Of a stretch of 64,000 nt of DNA, positions 29,948 to 38,860 are shown piece by piece. Under the pieces are notes generated by a model. The model did no database searches, had not been told where the DNA came from, and was given only the letters and a program-made list of their open reading frames with translations. Every line of letters begins with the position of its first letter. Within the stretch, counting starts at the first letter, position 1. This DNA is from Croceibacterium segetis (lineage in GTDB: Bacteria; Pseudomonadota; Alphaproteobacteria; Sphingomonadales; Sphingomonadaceae), in the NCBI RefSeq assembly GCF_011320115.1, contig NZ_JAANOZ010000004.1, forward strand, positions 186,001 to 250,000, read 5' to 3'. Both the position numbers and the translations under genes were made by a program.

Positions 29948-30199
29948 GTGGCCCAATCAACCGACAAGGAAGCCGAGGAGCGCCGCGCCTATCGCCACGA
30001 ACTGCGCCTCGTCGCGCGGTTGCTGCGCTGGACCGGAATGGTTCTGGTCGTGCTCGGCACCGTCGGCATCGCGCTCGGGCGCGAGGGCGCGTGGTTCACC
30101 GCGCCCTCCTGGATTTCGTTCGTGATCGGTTGGGCGCTGGCCCTCAGCGGCCTGGTCCGCCGGGAAAACAGGGCCACTGCCGTCGATCCCAGCGATTAG
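29948..30199 (+). CDS. small two-helix membrane protein
   Basis: An 83-residue protein starting at GTG 29948, with two helices (residues about 27-45 and 53-71). The N-terminal 25 residues are hydrophilic and charged. Not recognised. It lies between the unknown 730-residue protein and the regulator operon. Confidence 0.55.
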   Translation: MAQSTDKEAEERRAYRHELRLVARLLRWTGMVLVVLGTVGIALGREGAWFTAPSWISFVIGWALALSGLVRRENRATAVDPSD

Positions 30200-30210
30200 C
30201 GGTTCAGCCT

Positions 30211-30284
30211 CACTTTCCAAGTTGGAAAATTATCACTTGCCGAATCGGAAAGTCACGGCTAATCGCTTTCCATCTTGGAAAGTG
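30211..30284 (+). promoter_or_regulatory. three operator-like palindromes before a membrane protein/regulator operon
   Basis: TTTCCAAGTTGGAAA at 30214-30228 is a perfect palindrome about its central G. TTTCCATCTTGGAAA at 30267-30281 differs in one arm position. A degenerate third copy, CACTTGCCGAATCGGAAAGT, lies at 30234-30253. The last ends 16 bases before the start of the membrane protein gene. The downstream winged-helix regulator is the natural candidate for binding them. Confidence 0.6.
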
Positions 30285-30297
30285 AAGGACCCGTTCG

Positions 30298-30750
30298 ATG
30301 ACCAGAGAAACGATGTCTCCCGCCGAAGCGCGCGCCGCGCTCGAAAGCGTCGGCGCAACGCGCGCGCAGATCGCGGCCATGGGTCTGTGCCCGCCCTGGC
30401 GCCACGCCGCGTTCGGCGCGGTCATGGGGCTGCTGATCCTCGGGCTCGGCTATCCGCTGACCATCCAGGTCGCCAGCTTGTGCCTGGCGATGGGCCTGAT
30501 GGTGGTGATCGTCGTCCACGACCGCAGGCGCTACGGCATGTTCATCAACGGCTATCGCAGGGGGGCGACGCGGCCGGTAACTGCGGCCCTGCTGGTAGCG
30601 ATGCTGTTGCTCATCGTCGTGCAGGTCCGCTTGCGCGAGCAAGGCGTCGAGGCCTGGGTGCCGGTCGCCGTGGCGGGCGTGGCCTTCGCCGTTGCGGTCG
30701 CCGGCAGCGTCTGGTGGGCGCGCGTGTTCCGCCGCGAGCTGGGCGCATGA
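30298..30750 (+). CDS. four-helix membrane protein
   Basis: A 150-residue protein with four transmembrane helices (about 37-53, 57-74, 93-110 and 118-138). The N-terminal 35 residues are soluble and charged (MSPAEARAALESVGATRAQ). Function unknown. It shares an ATGA overlap with the regulator gene that follows, so the two are translated together. Pairs of a small membrane protein with a winged-helix regulator are common in sphingomonads. Confidence 0.7.
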   Translation: MTRETMSPAEARAALESVGATRAQIAAMGLCPPWRHAAFGAVMGLLILGLGYPLTIQVASLCLAMGLMVVIVVHDRRRYGMFINGYRRGATRPVTAALLVAMLLLIVVQVRLREQGVEAWVPVAVAGVAFAVAVAGSVWWARVFRRELGA

Positions 30751-31058
30751 CTCCGATCGTGCTCGACGCCCAGCTCCACGCGCCGGCGAGGCTGCAGATC
30801 GCCACCGTGCTGGCCAATGCCGACAGCGCCGAGTTCTCCCGCTTGCGCGAGATCACCGGGGTGAGCGACTCGGTGCTCTCGAAACATCTCTCGGCCCTGG
30901 TCGAGGCGGGCTACGTCCGGCTGACCAAGAGCGCGCTCGACGGCCGCCAGCGGACCTGGGCCAGCTTCACCCGCGCCGGGCGCAAGGCCTTCGCCGCGCA
31001 CATGCGCGCGCTGCAGGCGCTGGTCGCCAGCGCCGAGCAGGCGATCGCCGCCGAGTAG
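30747..31058 (+). CDS. winged-helix (MarR/ArsR-like) transcriptional regulator
   Basis: A 103-residue DNA-binding protein made of a single winged-helix domain. The recognition region reads REITGVSDSVLSKHLSALVE, followed by the wing AGYVRLTKSALDGRQRTWAS. The final helix probably mediates dimerisation. ATG 30747 overlaps the preceding stop (ATGA). It is proposed to bind the palindromes upstream of the operon and regulate its own synthesis. Confidence 0.85.
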   Translation: MTPIVLDAQLHAPARLQIATVLANADSAEFSRLREITGVSDSVLSKHLSALVEAGYVRLTKSALDGRQRTWASFTRAGRKAFAAHMRALQALVASAEQAIAAE

Positions 31059-31061
31059 CCC

Positions 31062-31904
31062 CTAGAAGGTGTACCCGAAGCCGACCGCCCCCAGCCACTG
31101 GCTGGCGCTGCCGCGGATGCTGGTGAGCGGGGTGCGCTTCGCGTCGCCGAGCATCCGCGTGTAGCCTCCGAGGACGAAAATGGCCGGACCGCCGTCGGTG
31201 AGGTCGCCGTCGAGGTCGAAGCCGAGCAGCAGCCGGCTGCCGGCCTTGTTGAAGCCGCCCCGGGCGGTGAACACCGGCAGTCCGCTGGCGATCGAACCCG
31301 CCGGGGTTACCGAATAATTGTAATCGGCGAACTTGCGGTTTCCGTATTCGGCATTGAACGCCAGGTTGGCGAGAATTCCCCGGCTGAGCGGCGTGGTGTA
31401 ACTGACGAGCGGATCGATCACCATGCCCTTGTGGGCGCCGGCGACGTCCCACAACACATCCGCGGTCACCGAAAAGCTGTCGTATCGATTGAGCACATGG
31501 GGGAAGGTCAATCCTACCGTCGGGCCGACCTCGACCGCGGTCTCGAGCTTGCCGAGGCTGTCGACCACCGAATCGCCGGTCTTGCGCGTGCGATTCAGCC
31601 GCGCCTTCGCGGCAATGCCGAGGTTGAAGCCGACGCGGTCGGGCGGGTCGGGGATAAAGTCGAGCGCGACGCCGGCGGCCCGCGGACCGATGCCGATACC
31701 GCCGAGCCTGCCTTGCACCAGCGGCACCGGGAAGACCCTGTAGTCGTTCGAGCCTTCATAGCTCGGCCCGTAGCCGGCGCCGACGCCGACGCTCAGGTAG
31801 TCGCCGTCCAGCGCCGACGGCTGGCTGCCTGAGTCCTGCGCGGCGACCGGGCCGGCAAAGCCGAGCGCCAGCAAACCGGCAATGAAGATAGCGCGCCTCA
31901 TCAT
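31062..31904 (-). CDS. MipA/OmpV family outer-membrane protein
   Basis: A 280-residue outer-membrane barrel of the MipA/OmpV family. A signal peptide ends AGPVAAQD. The mature chain opens with the family's LSVGVGAGYGPSYEGSNDYR, VFPVPLVQGRLGGI and continues in strands to the terminal aromatic residue Phe (VGFGYTF). MipA proteins interact with murein enzymes in E. coli, but the general role is a barrel of unclear substrate. It converges on the winged-helix gene with 3 bp between the stops. Confidence 0.9.
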   Translation of the reverse strand: MMRRAIFIAGLLALGFAGPVAAQDSGSQPSALDGDYLSVGVGAGYGPSYEGSNDYRVFPVPLVQGRLGGIGIGPRAAGVALDFIPDPPDRVGFNLGIAAKARLNRTRKTGDSVVDSLGKLETAVEVGPTVGLTFPHVLNRYDSFSVTADVLWDVAGAHKGMVIDPLVSYTTPLSRGILANLAFNAEYGNRKFADYNYSVTPAGSIASGLPVFTARGGFNKAGSRLLLGFDLDGDLTDGGPAIFVLGGYTRMLGDAKRTPLTSIRGSASQWLGAVGFGYTF

Positions 31905-31970
31905 GAACCCCTGTGTGACTTGCGTTTCAAACGAAGGGGACTCGGGAGTGTTCCTAGGGGGCCGAGCGCA

Positions 31971-32573
31971 TCAGCCGCCCGCCTGCCATTGACGGATCGC
32001 CTCGATCGGCCAGAACAGCATGATCACGTTCAGCGCCAGGTTGTCGCGGATGACGTAGAGCGTCAGCAGCTCGAACACGATCGCGACGGCCAGGCTCACC
32101 TTCCACGGCAGGCGCGAGGCGAACAGGAAGCCGATCACCATGCAACCGATGTCGCCCATCGAATTGAGCACGCTGTCGCCGGTGTAGCCGAAGCTGACCG
32201 TCACCGCGCGGTAGCGATCGATCACCATCGGGGTGTTCTCGCTGACTTCCCACGCCGCTTCGACCAGCACCGCGATCGGCAGCGCCCAGCGCGCCGGACG
32301 ACCGCCGAGCAGCCGCCATTTGCTCCACAGCAGCCAGGCGACGAAGTACATGATCAGGCCGTGGATGAAGTGGCTGAGCGAATACCAGTCGGTCAGCTGC
32401 TGCGAGTTCTCGGCCGATTGCACCACGCCGTGCCACAGCTTGACCGTGCCGCACGTGCAGATCGGCACCCGGCCCATCGCCAGGAGGATCACGACCGCCG
32501 AAACCACGATCGCAAAGGTCGCGAACACCGCGCGGCCGTGGGGCAACAGCGATCGTGCGCCGGCTCTGCTCAT
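31971..32573 (-). CDS. DUF2585 family membrane protein
   Basis: A 200-residue inner-membrane protein. The signature segment ICTCGTVKLWHGVVQSAENS, then QQLTDWYSLSHFIHG is typical for DUF2585, with four to five helices around it. Conserved His and Glu occur in the helices (AAWEVSENTPMVIDRYR). Function unknown. ATG 32573 is preceded by GGGAAGGAA; the longer reading to 32627 adds a Cys/Arg-rich stretch with no similarity. Confidence 0.9.
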   Translation of the reverse strand: MSRAGARSLLPHGRAVFATFAIVVSAVVILLAMGRVPICTCGTVKLWHGVVQSAENSQQLTDWYSLSHFIHGLIMYFVAWLLWSKWRLLGGRPARWALPIAVLVEAAWEVSENTPMVIDRYRAVTVSFGYTGDSVLNSMGDIGCMVIGFLFASRLPWKVSLAVAIVFELLTLYVIRDNLALNVIMLFWPIEAIRQWQAGG

Positions 32574-32673
32574 CCGTATTCCTTCCCCTCGCCGGCAATG
32601 GATGCAGCGCGCGCCGGCGATTGGCAAGGCGGGGCGGGATTGCGCCCCCGGCCCAAGCCGCTAAGGCGTCGGC

Positions 32674-33716
32674 ATGAGCGAGCGCGATTGCGACATTGCG
32701 ATTGTCGGCGGCGGGCTTGCCGGGGGGTTGACTGCCCTCGCGCTGGCCGAAAAGCGGCCAGGCGTTTCAGTGCGGCTGATCGAGGCCGGGCCGATGCCGG
32801 GCGGCAGCCATCGCTGGGGCTGGTTCGGGACCGACGTTTCGCGCGAGGGCAAGGCGCTGCTCAAGCGCTGGAACGAAGGCTACGACGCGGCCTTTCCGGA
32901 TTACCGCCGTCATGTCCGCACCCGCTACCGCTCGCTGTCGCCGGAGGACTTCGCGGCCGGCCTGACGGCGATGCTTCCGGCCGGCACGATTCTGGTCAAC
33001 AGCCCGGTGGCCGCTATCTGCGCACCACCCGGCCGCACAAGGTCAAGCGCCCGGTGATCGTGGACGCGACGGTCGGGCAGAGCCGCAGCTTCCGCTTCGT
33101 CCAGGTGCTGCCACTCGGCGAATGCGAGCTGTTCATCGAGGACGCTTATTACCAGGACAGTCCGGTGCTCGACCATGACGCGGCCACCCGCCGGCTCGAC
33201 CGCTATGCTGGCCGCCGGGGTTGGAACGGCGAGATGTCCGGCAGCGAAAGCGGAATCCTGCCGGTGATCGCCGGCGGCGACTTCGCCGCCTGGCAGGACG
33301 AACGGCGGATCGACGGCGTCGGACGCATCGGCGTCCATGCTGGGTTCGTACACCCCTTGACCGGCTACACCGTGCCGTTCGCGGTCGAAACCGCGCTCGC
33401 CATCGCTCATGCGAAGGACCTTTCAGGGCCCGCGCTGGCGGAGATGCTCGACGAACGCGCGCAGGCGCACTGGAAAGCCACGGGCTACTACCGGCGGGTC
33501 GCATCGATGCTGTTCGGTGCCGCCCGCGCCAGCAAGCGCTGGAAAGTGTTCGAACGTTTCTACCACCTGCCTTCGGCCCGCATCGAGCGCTTCTTCGCCG
33601 CGCGCGCGACCGGCCTCGACCGGCTGCGGATCGCGTGCGGCAAGCCGCCGGTTCCCCTGCTCCGCGCATTGCGGGCGCTCGTGACCCAAAGGGCGCCGCT
33701 GCTGGAGGAGGAATGA
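32674..33716 (+). pseudogene. crtY: lycopene beta-cyclase (crtY) with internal deletion and frameshift
   Basis: The N-terminal frame (32674 to about 33000) encodes the Rossmann motif IAIVGGGLAGGLTALAL and stays like CrtY through AGTILVNSPVA, then runs in a foreign frame to a TGA at 33055. The correct C-terminal part continues in another frame from about 33009 with GRYLRTTRPHKVKRPVIVDA, keeping ELFIEDAYY and HPLTGYTVPFAVE to the stop at 33714. Against normal CrtY about 40 residues are missing between VNSPVA and GRYLRT, which includes the cyclase's VIDxRG region. Two short stretches around the join share GTGGCCGC, so a deletion by slippage is plausible; an assembly error is the alternative. As written, no active cyclase is made. 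First gene of the crt operon. Confidence 0.82.
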
Positions 33717-35197
33717 CGGCGGAAGGCAAGCGGGCATGCGTGATCGGGGCCGGTTTCGGCGGCCTCGCCCTGGCGATCCGGCTGCAATCGGCCGGGGTCG
33801 CCACCACCTTGATCGAAGCGCGCGACCAGCCGGGCGGCTGCGCCTACCACTGGCGCCGGGACGATTTCACCTTCGATGCCGGGCCGACCATGATCACCGA
33901 TCCGGCGAGCCTGCGCGAACTGTGGGAACTGACCGCGCACGACATTGCCGACGACGTCGAATTGATGCCCGTAAGCCCGTTCTGCCGCTTCAGCTGGCCC
34001 GACGGAGCGGTGTTCGACTATTCGAACGATCCGCGCGCGCTCAGGGCGGAGGTTGCCCGGCTCGATCCCGCCGATCTCGCCGGGTACGAAGAATTCATGG
34101 CCTATGCAGCCGAGGTGGGCCGCGAAGGCTACACCGCGAAGCCGTTCCTCGACTTGCGCAGCATGATCGAGGCAGCCCCGGCGCTGATCAAGCACCAGGC
34201 CTGGCGTGCGCTTTACGCCACGATCGCGAGGTTCGTCGGCAACGAGAAATTGCGCGAGGCTCTCAGCTTCCATGCGCTACTGATCGGCGGCAACCCGTTC
34301 ACCACCAGCGCCATCCAGGCACAGGCCGGCAAGCTGGAGCAAGATGCCGGCGTGTGGTGGGCACGCGGCGGGACCAATCGTCTCGTTGCCGGGATGGTGC
34401 GCCAGTTCGAACGCCTCGGCGGCACGTTGCGGCTGGGCGATCCGGTGGTCCAGGTCCACACGCTCGGCACACGGGCGACCGAGGTCGAGACACAAAGCGG
34501 CTGGCGCGAGCGGTTCAACGCCGTCGCCAGCAACGCCGACGTAATCCACACGTACCGCGATCTTCTCCGCGCCAGTTCGCGCGGGCCGCAGATGGCGCGC
34601 AAGCTGGCGAAGAAGCGCTTCAGCCCGAGCGCGTTCGTCGTCCATTTCGGGATCGAGGGCAGCTGGCCGGGTATCCCACATCACACCGTCCTGTTCGGTC
34701 CCCGCTACGAGGGGCTGCTCACCGACATTTACGACCACGGCGTGCTGCCGCGCGATCTGATGATCTATCTGCACCACCCCTCGGTTACCGACCCGAGCAT
34801 GGCGCCGGAGGGCAAGAGCGCGTTCTCGGCGATGGTCCCGGTGGCCCACCTCGGCAAGCTGGCGATCGACTGGGAGCAAGTCGGCCCGATGCTCGAGAGG
34901 CGCGTGCTCGACGAGGTCGCCCGGCGGCTGATCCCCGACCTCGACGACCGCCTCGTGACGAGCTTCCACTACACCCCGCGCGACTTCGCGCTCGACCTCA
35001 ATGCTCACCTCGGCAGCGCCTTCTCGCTCGAGCCGACGCTGAGCCAAAGCGCCTGGTTCCGCGTGCATAATCGCGACACCGTTATCGCCAACTTCTACCT
35101 CGTCGGCGCGGGAACCCATCCCGGCGCCGGGATTCCCGGAGTAGTCGCCAGCGCCATGGCGACCGCCGGACTTATGCTGGAGGATCTTTGCCGATGA
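33713..35197 (+). CDS. crtI: phytoene desaturase
   Basis: CrtI introduces the double bonds that turn phytoene into lycopene, with FAD, at the membrane. The 494-residue chain has the N-terminal dinucleotide motif CVIGAGFGGLALAIRLQSAG and the family stretch GCAYHWRRDDFTFDAGPTMI, and a C-terminal bacterial-type phytoene dehydrogenase signature in LVGAGTHPGAGIPGVVASA. It is intact, of normal length. ATG 33713 overlaps the crtY stop, preceded by GAGGAGG. Downstream it overlaps the LOG gene (ATGA). Confidence 0.97.
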   Translation: MTAEGKRACVIGAGFGGLALAIRLQSAGVATTLIEARDQPGGCAYHWRRDDFTFDAGPTMITDPASLRELWELTAHDIADDVELMPVSPFCRFSWPDGAVFDYSNDPRALRAEVARLDPADLAGYEEFMAYAAEVGREGYTAKPFLDLRSMIEAAPALIKHQAWRALYATIARFVGNEKLREALSFHALLIGGNPFTTSAIQAQAGKLEQDAGVWWARGGTNRLVAGMVRQFERLGGTLRLGDPVVQVHTLGTRATEVETQSGWRERFNAVASNADVIHTYRDLLRASSRGPQMARKLAKKRFSPSAFVVHFGIEGSWPGIPHHTVLFGPRYEGLLTDIYDHGVLPRDLMIYLHHPSVTDPSMAPEGKSAFSAMVPVAHLGKLAIDWEQVGPMLERRVLDEVARRLIPDLDDRLVTSFHYTPRDFALDLNAHLGSAFSLEPTLSQSAWFRVHNRDTVIANFYLVGAGTHPGAGIPGVVASAMATAGLMLEDLCR

Positions 35198-35775
35198 ACC
35201 GCCTGGCCGTCTATTGCGGCTCCGCCACGCCCGAGGACCCGCGCTATGTCGCCTTGGCGCGCGAGGTCGGCGAGATCCTCGCTCGGCGGGGGATCGGCGT
35301 CGTCTACGGCGGCGGCAAGCTGGGCCTGATGGGCGCGCTGGCCGACGGCGCGCTCACGGCCGGCGGCGAGGTGATCGGGGTGATCCCGGATGCCATGGTC
35401 AAGGCCGAGGTCGCCAATCTCGCCTGCACCGAACTGCGGATCGTCAAGACGATGCACGAGCGCAAGGCCGCCTTCACCGACCTTTCCGACGGCTTCCTCA
35501 CCCTCCCGGGCGGAGTCGGCACGATGGACGAACTGTGGGAAGCGGTCAGCTGGGCGCAGCTCGGCTACCACGAAAAGCCCGTCGGGCTGCTCAACGCCTT
35601 CGGCTTCTACGACGGGCTCATCGAATTCAACGCGCACATGGTCGAGGTCGGTTTCGTGCGTCCGGTGCACCAGGGCATCATCATCGCCGAAAACGAGCTT
35701 GGCGCGTTACTCGACAAGATGGCCGCCTATCGCCCGCATACGCCGATCTTCCGGATGAAAGCCGAGGAGCTTTGA
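35194..35775 (+). CDS. LOG-family (cytokinin riboside 5'-monophosphate phosphoribohydrolase-like) protein
   Basis: A 193-residue Rossmann-fold protein of the LOG/TIGR00730 family. The nucleotide-handling motif is LPGGVGTMDELWEAVSWAQL, with GIGVVYGGGKLGLMG and MHERKAAFTDLSDGF as further signatures. Family members remove ribose 5-phosphate from AMP-type nucleotides; in bacteria the role is unclear. It is inserted between crtI and crtB, with ATGA and TTGA overlaps on both sides, so it is translated as part of the carotenoid operon. Confidence 0.9.
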   Translation: MNRLAVYCGSATPEDPRYVALAREVGEILARRGIGVVYGGGKLGLMGALADGALTAGGEVIGVIPDAMVKAEVANLACTELRIVKTMHERKAAFTDLSDGFLTLPGGVGTMDELWEAVSWAQLGYHEKPVGLLNAFGFYDGLIEFNAHMVEVGFVRPVHQGIIIAENELGALLDKMAAYRPHTPIFRMKAEEL

Positions 35776-36851
35776 AGCCGCCGCGTCCCTTCCGCCCTCG
35801 CCCGCTGGCGCCGTCACGCATCCTGCGCACGACGCCGCGCCAGGTCGGCGGCGGGCGCGAGCGTGAGGAACTGGTGGAACTGGCGCGGAAATCGATCCGC
35901 CAAGGCAGCAAGAGCTTCGCCCTCGCCAGCCGGCTGTTCGACAAGCCCACGCGCGAAAAGGCCTGGCTGCTCTACGCGTGGTGCCGCCGCTGCGACGACA
36001 TCGCCGACGGGCAGGATCACGGCGGCACGCTGAACCTAGACGAAGCCACCGCGCAGCGCCGGATCGAGGCGATCCGCGTGCTCACCCGCCGCGCCCTCGA
36101 AGGCCAACCGACGGCCGAGGAAGCGTTCGACGCGCTCGGCCAGGTGGCGCTCGAAGCGGGGCTGACGGAGGAAATGACCGACGATGTGATCGACGGCTTC
36201 GCGCTCGACGCCGATGGCTGGCGCCCGCGCAGCGAGGCCGACCTGATGCGCTACGCCTTCCACGTCGCCGGCGCGGTTGGCGTCATGATGGCGCGGGTGA
36301 TGGGCATTCCGACCGACGATCACGCGATGCTCGACCGCGCATTCGATCTCGGCCTCGCCTTCCAGCTCACCAATATCGCCCGCGACTTGTGCGAGGACGA
36401 TGCGGCGGGGCGCTGCTATCTCCCGCAGGAATGGCTCGCCGAAGGCGACATCCCGCCGGGCGAGCACATGCGCCCCGAGTTTCGCGAGCAACTGGTCGCG
36501 CTCGTGTCGCGCCTGCTCGACCTGGCCGACGAACACGAGGCGGCGGCGCGCTGGGGCGCGAACGGGCTGCGCTTGCGCCAGCGCTGGGCGGTGCTGGCGG
36601 CGGCGAATATTCACGGCGCGATCCGCAACGAGGTTCGCGCGTTGGGTCCGCACGCGTGGGATCATCGCGTTCGCGTGGGGTTCTTGAGTAAGCTCACGCT
36701 CACCTGGCAGGCTTTGCGCGAAGCCTTCGGAAGCGCGCCGCAGCCCGATCCCATGCCGCGCTGGACTCGCGGTGAGCTGATGACGATCGCCCGCATGGCC
36801 GGCCCGATCGCGCCGATGCCGCAAACCCCGCTGCCGGACGAGGTGGTGTGA
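35772..36851 (+). CDS. crtB: phytoene synthase
   Basis: CrtB joins two geranylgeranyl diphosphates into phytoene, the first dedicated step of carotenoid synthesis. Both Asp-rich Mg2+-binding motifs are present: CRRCDDIADG near residue 75 and NIARDLCEDDAAGRCYLP near residue 205. Length is 359 with the TTG 35772 start, whose TTGA overlaps the LOG stop and has GAGGAG upstream; this start is a guess since the first 25 residues (Pro/Arg rich) are poorly conserved. The gene is intact. Confidence 0.95.
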   Translation: MKPPRPFRPRPLAPSRILRTTPRQVGGGREREELVELARKSIRQGSKSFALASRLFDKPTREKAWLLYAWCRRCDDIADGQDHGGTLNLDEATAQRRIEAIRVLTRRALEGQPTAEEAFDALGQVALEAGLTEEMTDDVIDGFALDADGWRPRSEADLMRYAFHVAGAVGVMMARVMGIPTDDHAMLDRAFDLGLAFQLTNIARDLCEDDAAGRCYLPQEWLAEGDIPPGEHMRPEFREQLVALVSRLLDLADEHEAAARWGANGLRLRQRWAVLAAANIHGAIRNEVRALGPHAWDHRVRVGFLSKLTLTWQALREAFGSAPQPDPMPRWTRGELMTIARMAGPIAPMPQTPLPDEVV

Positions 36852-36879
36852 GGCGAGGACATCGGCTAACCGGTTTCGC

Positions 36880-38763
36880 ATGATACGAAGCCTGCTCATC
36901 GCCAACCGGGGCGAGATTGCCTGCCGCGTGATGCGCACCGCGCGGGCGCTCGGAGTGCGCACCGTGGCGGTCTATTCCGACGCCGACGCCAAGGCGCTGC
37001 ATGTGCGCCAGGCCGACGAGGCGGTCCACATCGGCCCCTCGCCGGCGACCGAAAGTTACTTGTGCGGTGACAAGATCATTGAGGCGGCGAAGGCCACCGG
37101 AGCCGAAGCGATTCACCCCGGCTATGGCTTCCTCAGCGAGAACGCCGACTTCGCCCGCGCCGTCGCCGAGGCCGGCCTGATCTGGGTCGGCCCCAGCCCC
37201 GAGAGCATCGAGGCGATGGGCCTCAAGGATGCGGCCAAGAAGCTGATGCGCGCCGCCGGAGTGCCCGTGACCCCCGGTTACGACGGTGAGAGTCAAGCGA
37301 CCGAGACGCTGCAAAACGAAGCTGATTCAATCGGTTATCCGGTACTTATCAAAGCTGTCGCAGGTGGGGGCGGCAAGGGCATGCGCAAGGTCGAGGAGCC
37401 GGCCGATTTCCTCGCCGCGCTCGAATCCTGCAAACGTGAAGCTAAGTCGAGCTTTGGTAACGACGAGGTCCTGCTCGAAAAATGGATCACCTCGCCGCGG
37501 CACATCGAAGTGCAGGTGTTCGGCGACACCCACGGCGACGTGGTCCACTTGTTCGAGCGCGATTGCAGCCTCCAGCGGCGCCACCAGAAGGTGATCGAGG
37601 AAGCCCCCGCGCCGGGCATGGACGCGGCCACCCGCGAAGCGATCTGCAGCGCGGCGGTGCGCGCGGCGAAGGCGGTCGATTACGTCGGCGCCGGCACGAT
37701 CGAGTTCATCGCAGACGCCAGCGCGGGCCTGCGCGCCGACCGCGTGTTCTTCATGGAAATGAACACCCGCCTCCAGGTCGAACACCCGGTGACCGAAGAG
37801 ATCACCGGCGTCGACCTGGTCGAATGGCAACTGCGCGTGGCGAGCGGGGAGCCGCTGCCGCTCCGCCAAGAGGAGCTGAGCATCAACGGTCACGCCATTG
37901 AGGCGCGGCTTTATGCGGAGGACCCGGCGAAGGGGTTTTTGCCGAGCACGGGGCGGTTGGAGTATTTCCAACTCCAAACAGGTGTGCGCGTGGAGACGGG
38001 TTACGAAGCCGGGGACCAGGTTTCGCCATTTTATGACTCGATGATAGCAAAGCTCGTGGCGCACGGGGAAACCCGCGACGATGCATGCTGCGATATAAAC
38101 GTGATGTGCCGCAACGCCGATATCTGGCCTGTCAGGACCAATGCGGGCCTTCTTACGGCTCTGACGGAAGAGCGGGCGTTTTTGGAAGGCAGATTCGACA
38201 CGGGATACATCGAAGCAAATCAGGAACGCTTGGTTGCGAAACCACCGTTGACCGAGGACGGCCTCGATGCTGCCGCCGTCCTCGTACTTGGCTCGCCGCC
38301 AACCGACGAAAACCTGCTGCAGTCGGGCTTTCGCCTGAACGCGACGCCAATTCATCACGCTCTTCTTTCCGTAGATGGCGAGCCGGTGCGGGTCGAACAT
38401 TGGCCTGAACCGTCCGATCAGGCGAACTATTTCGGCCGCGCATTCAGATCATCGGAAGGACTCATAAAGTTTGATCAAGGCTTCGCTTATCGCATCGGAC
38501 CTTATGAGGTGCGTGGTTCCGGCCATGCTTCCGCCACCGATGGCGACATCCGCTCGCCAATGCCCGGCAAGGTCATCGCCGTCGATGTCACCGAGGGCCA
38601 GGTGGTCGAGGCCGGGCAGCGGCTGATGGTGCTCGAGGCGATGAAGATGGAGCACGCGCTCACCGCGCCGTTCGCCGGGACCGTCGCCGAGCTGGCGGCG
38701 CACGAAGGCCAGCAGGTCCAGGTCGAGGCGCTGCTGGCGCGGGTGGAGAAGGCCGAGAACTAA
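36880..38763 (+). CDS. biotin-carboxylase subunit of an acyl-CoA carboxylase
   Basis: A 627-residue alpha subunit with a biotin carboxylase domain (about 1-450) and a C-terminal biotinyl domain ending in the attachment motif VLEAMKMEHALTAPF. Other motifs are the ATP-grasp loop KAVAGGGGKGMRKV, FGDTHGDVVHLFERDCSLQRR and NTRLQVEHPVTE. The layout suits methylcrotonyl-, propionyl- or geranyl-CoA carboxylases; the transferase subunit is not adjacent. The third-position GC falls markedly in 37297-37470 and about 38040-38530 (for example the stretch ACCDINVMCRNADIW), so part of the gene may be recombined. It is 28 bp downstream of crtB. Confidence 0.9.
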   Translation: MIRSLLIANRGEIACRVMRTARALGVRTVAVYSDADAKALHVRQADEAVHIGPSPATESYLCGDKIIEAAKATGAEAIHPGYGFLSENADFARAVAEAGLIWVGPSPESIEAMGLKDAAKKLMRAAGVPVTPGYDGESQATETLQNEADSIGYPVLIKAVAGGGGKGMRKVEEPADFLAALESCKREAKSSFGNDEVLLEKWITSPRHIEVQVFGDTHGDVVHLFERDCSLQRRHQKVIEEAPAPGMDAATREAICSAAVRAAKAVDYVGAGTIEFIADASAGLRADRVFFMEMNTRLQVEHPVTEEITGVDLVEWQLRVASGEPLPLRQEELSINGHAIEARLYAEDPAKGFLPSTGRLEYFQLQTGVRVETGYEAGDQVSPFYDSMIAKLVAHGETRDDACCDINVMCRNADIWPVRTNAGLLTALTEERAFLEGRFDTGYIEANQERLVAKPPLTEDGLDAAAVLVLGSPPTDENLLQSGFRLNATPIHHALLSVDGEPVRVEHWPEPSDQANYFGRAFRSSEGLIKFDQGFAYRIGPYEVRGSGHASATDGDIRSPMPGKVIAVDVTEGQVVEAGQRLMVLEAMKMEHALTAPFAGTVAELAAHEGQQVQVEALLARVEKAEN

Positions 38764-38860
38764 TTCCTCCCACACCCGGGAGGATGGTAGCGCTCCCTTT
38801 GCGCTTGTGACTCGCCCTCGCCTCCGGCAGTCTACCGCCCGGGTTCAAGGGGAGACAGGA

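Noticed and set aside
27691-29967. A 758-codon minus-strand frame opposite the 730-residue protein
   Set aside because: Both frames are open because of high GC. The plus frame has a natural composition with hydrophobic and aromatic residues; the minus one is Arg/Val/Ala biased with no recognisable domain.
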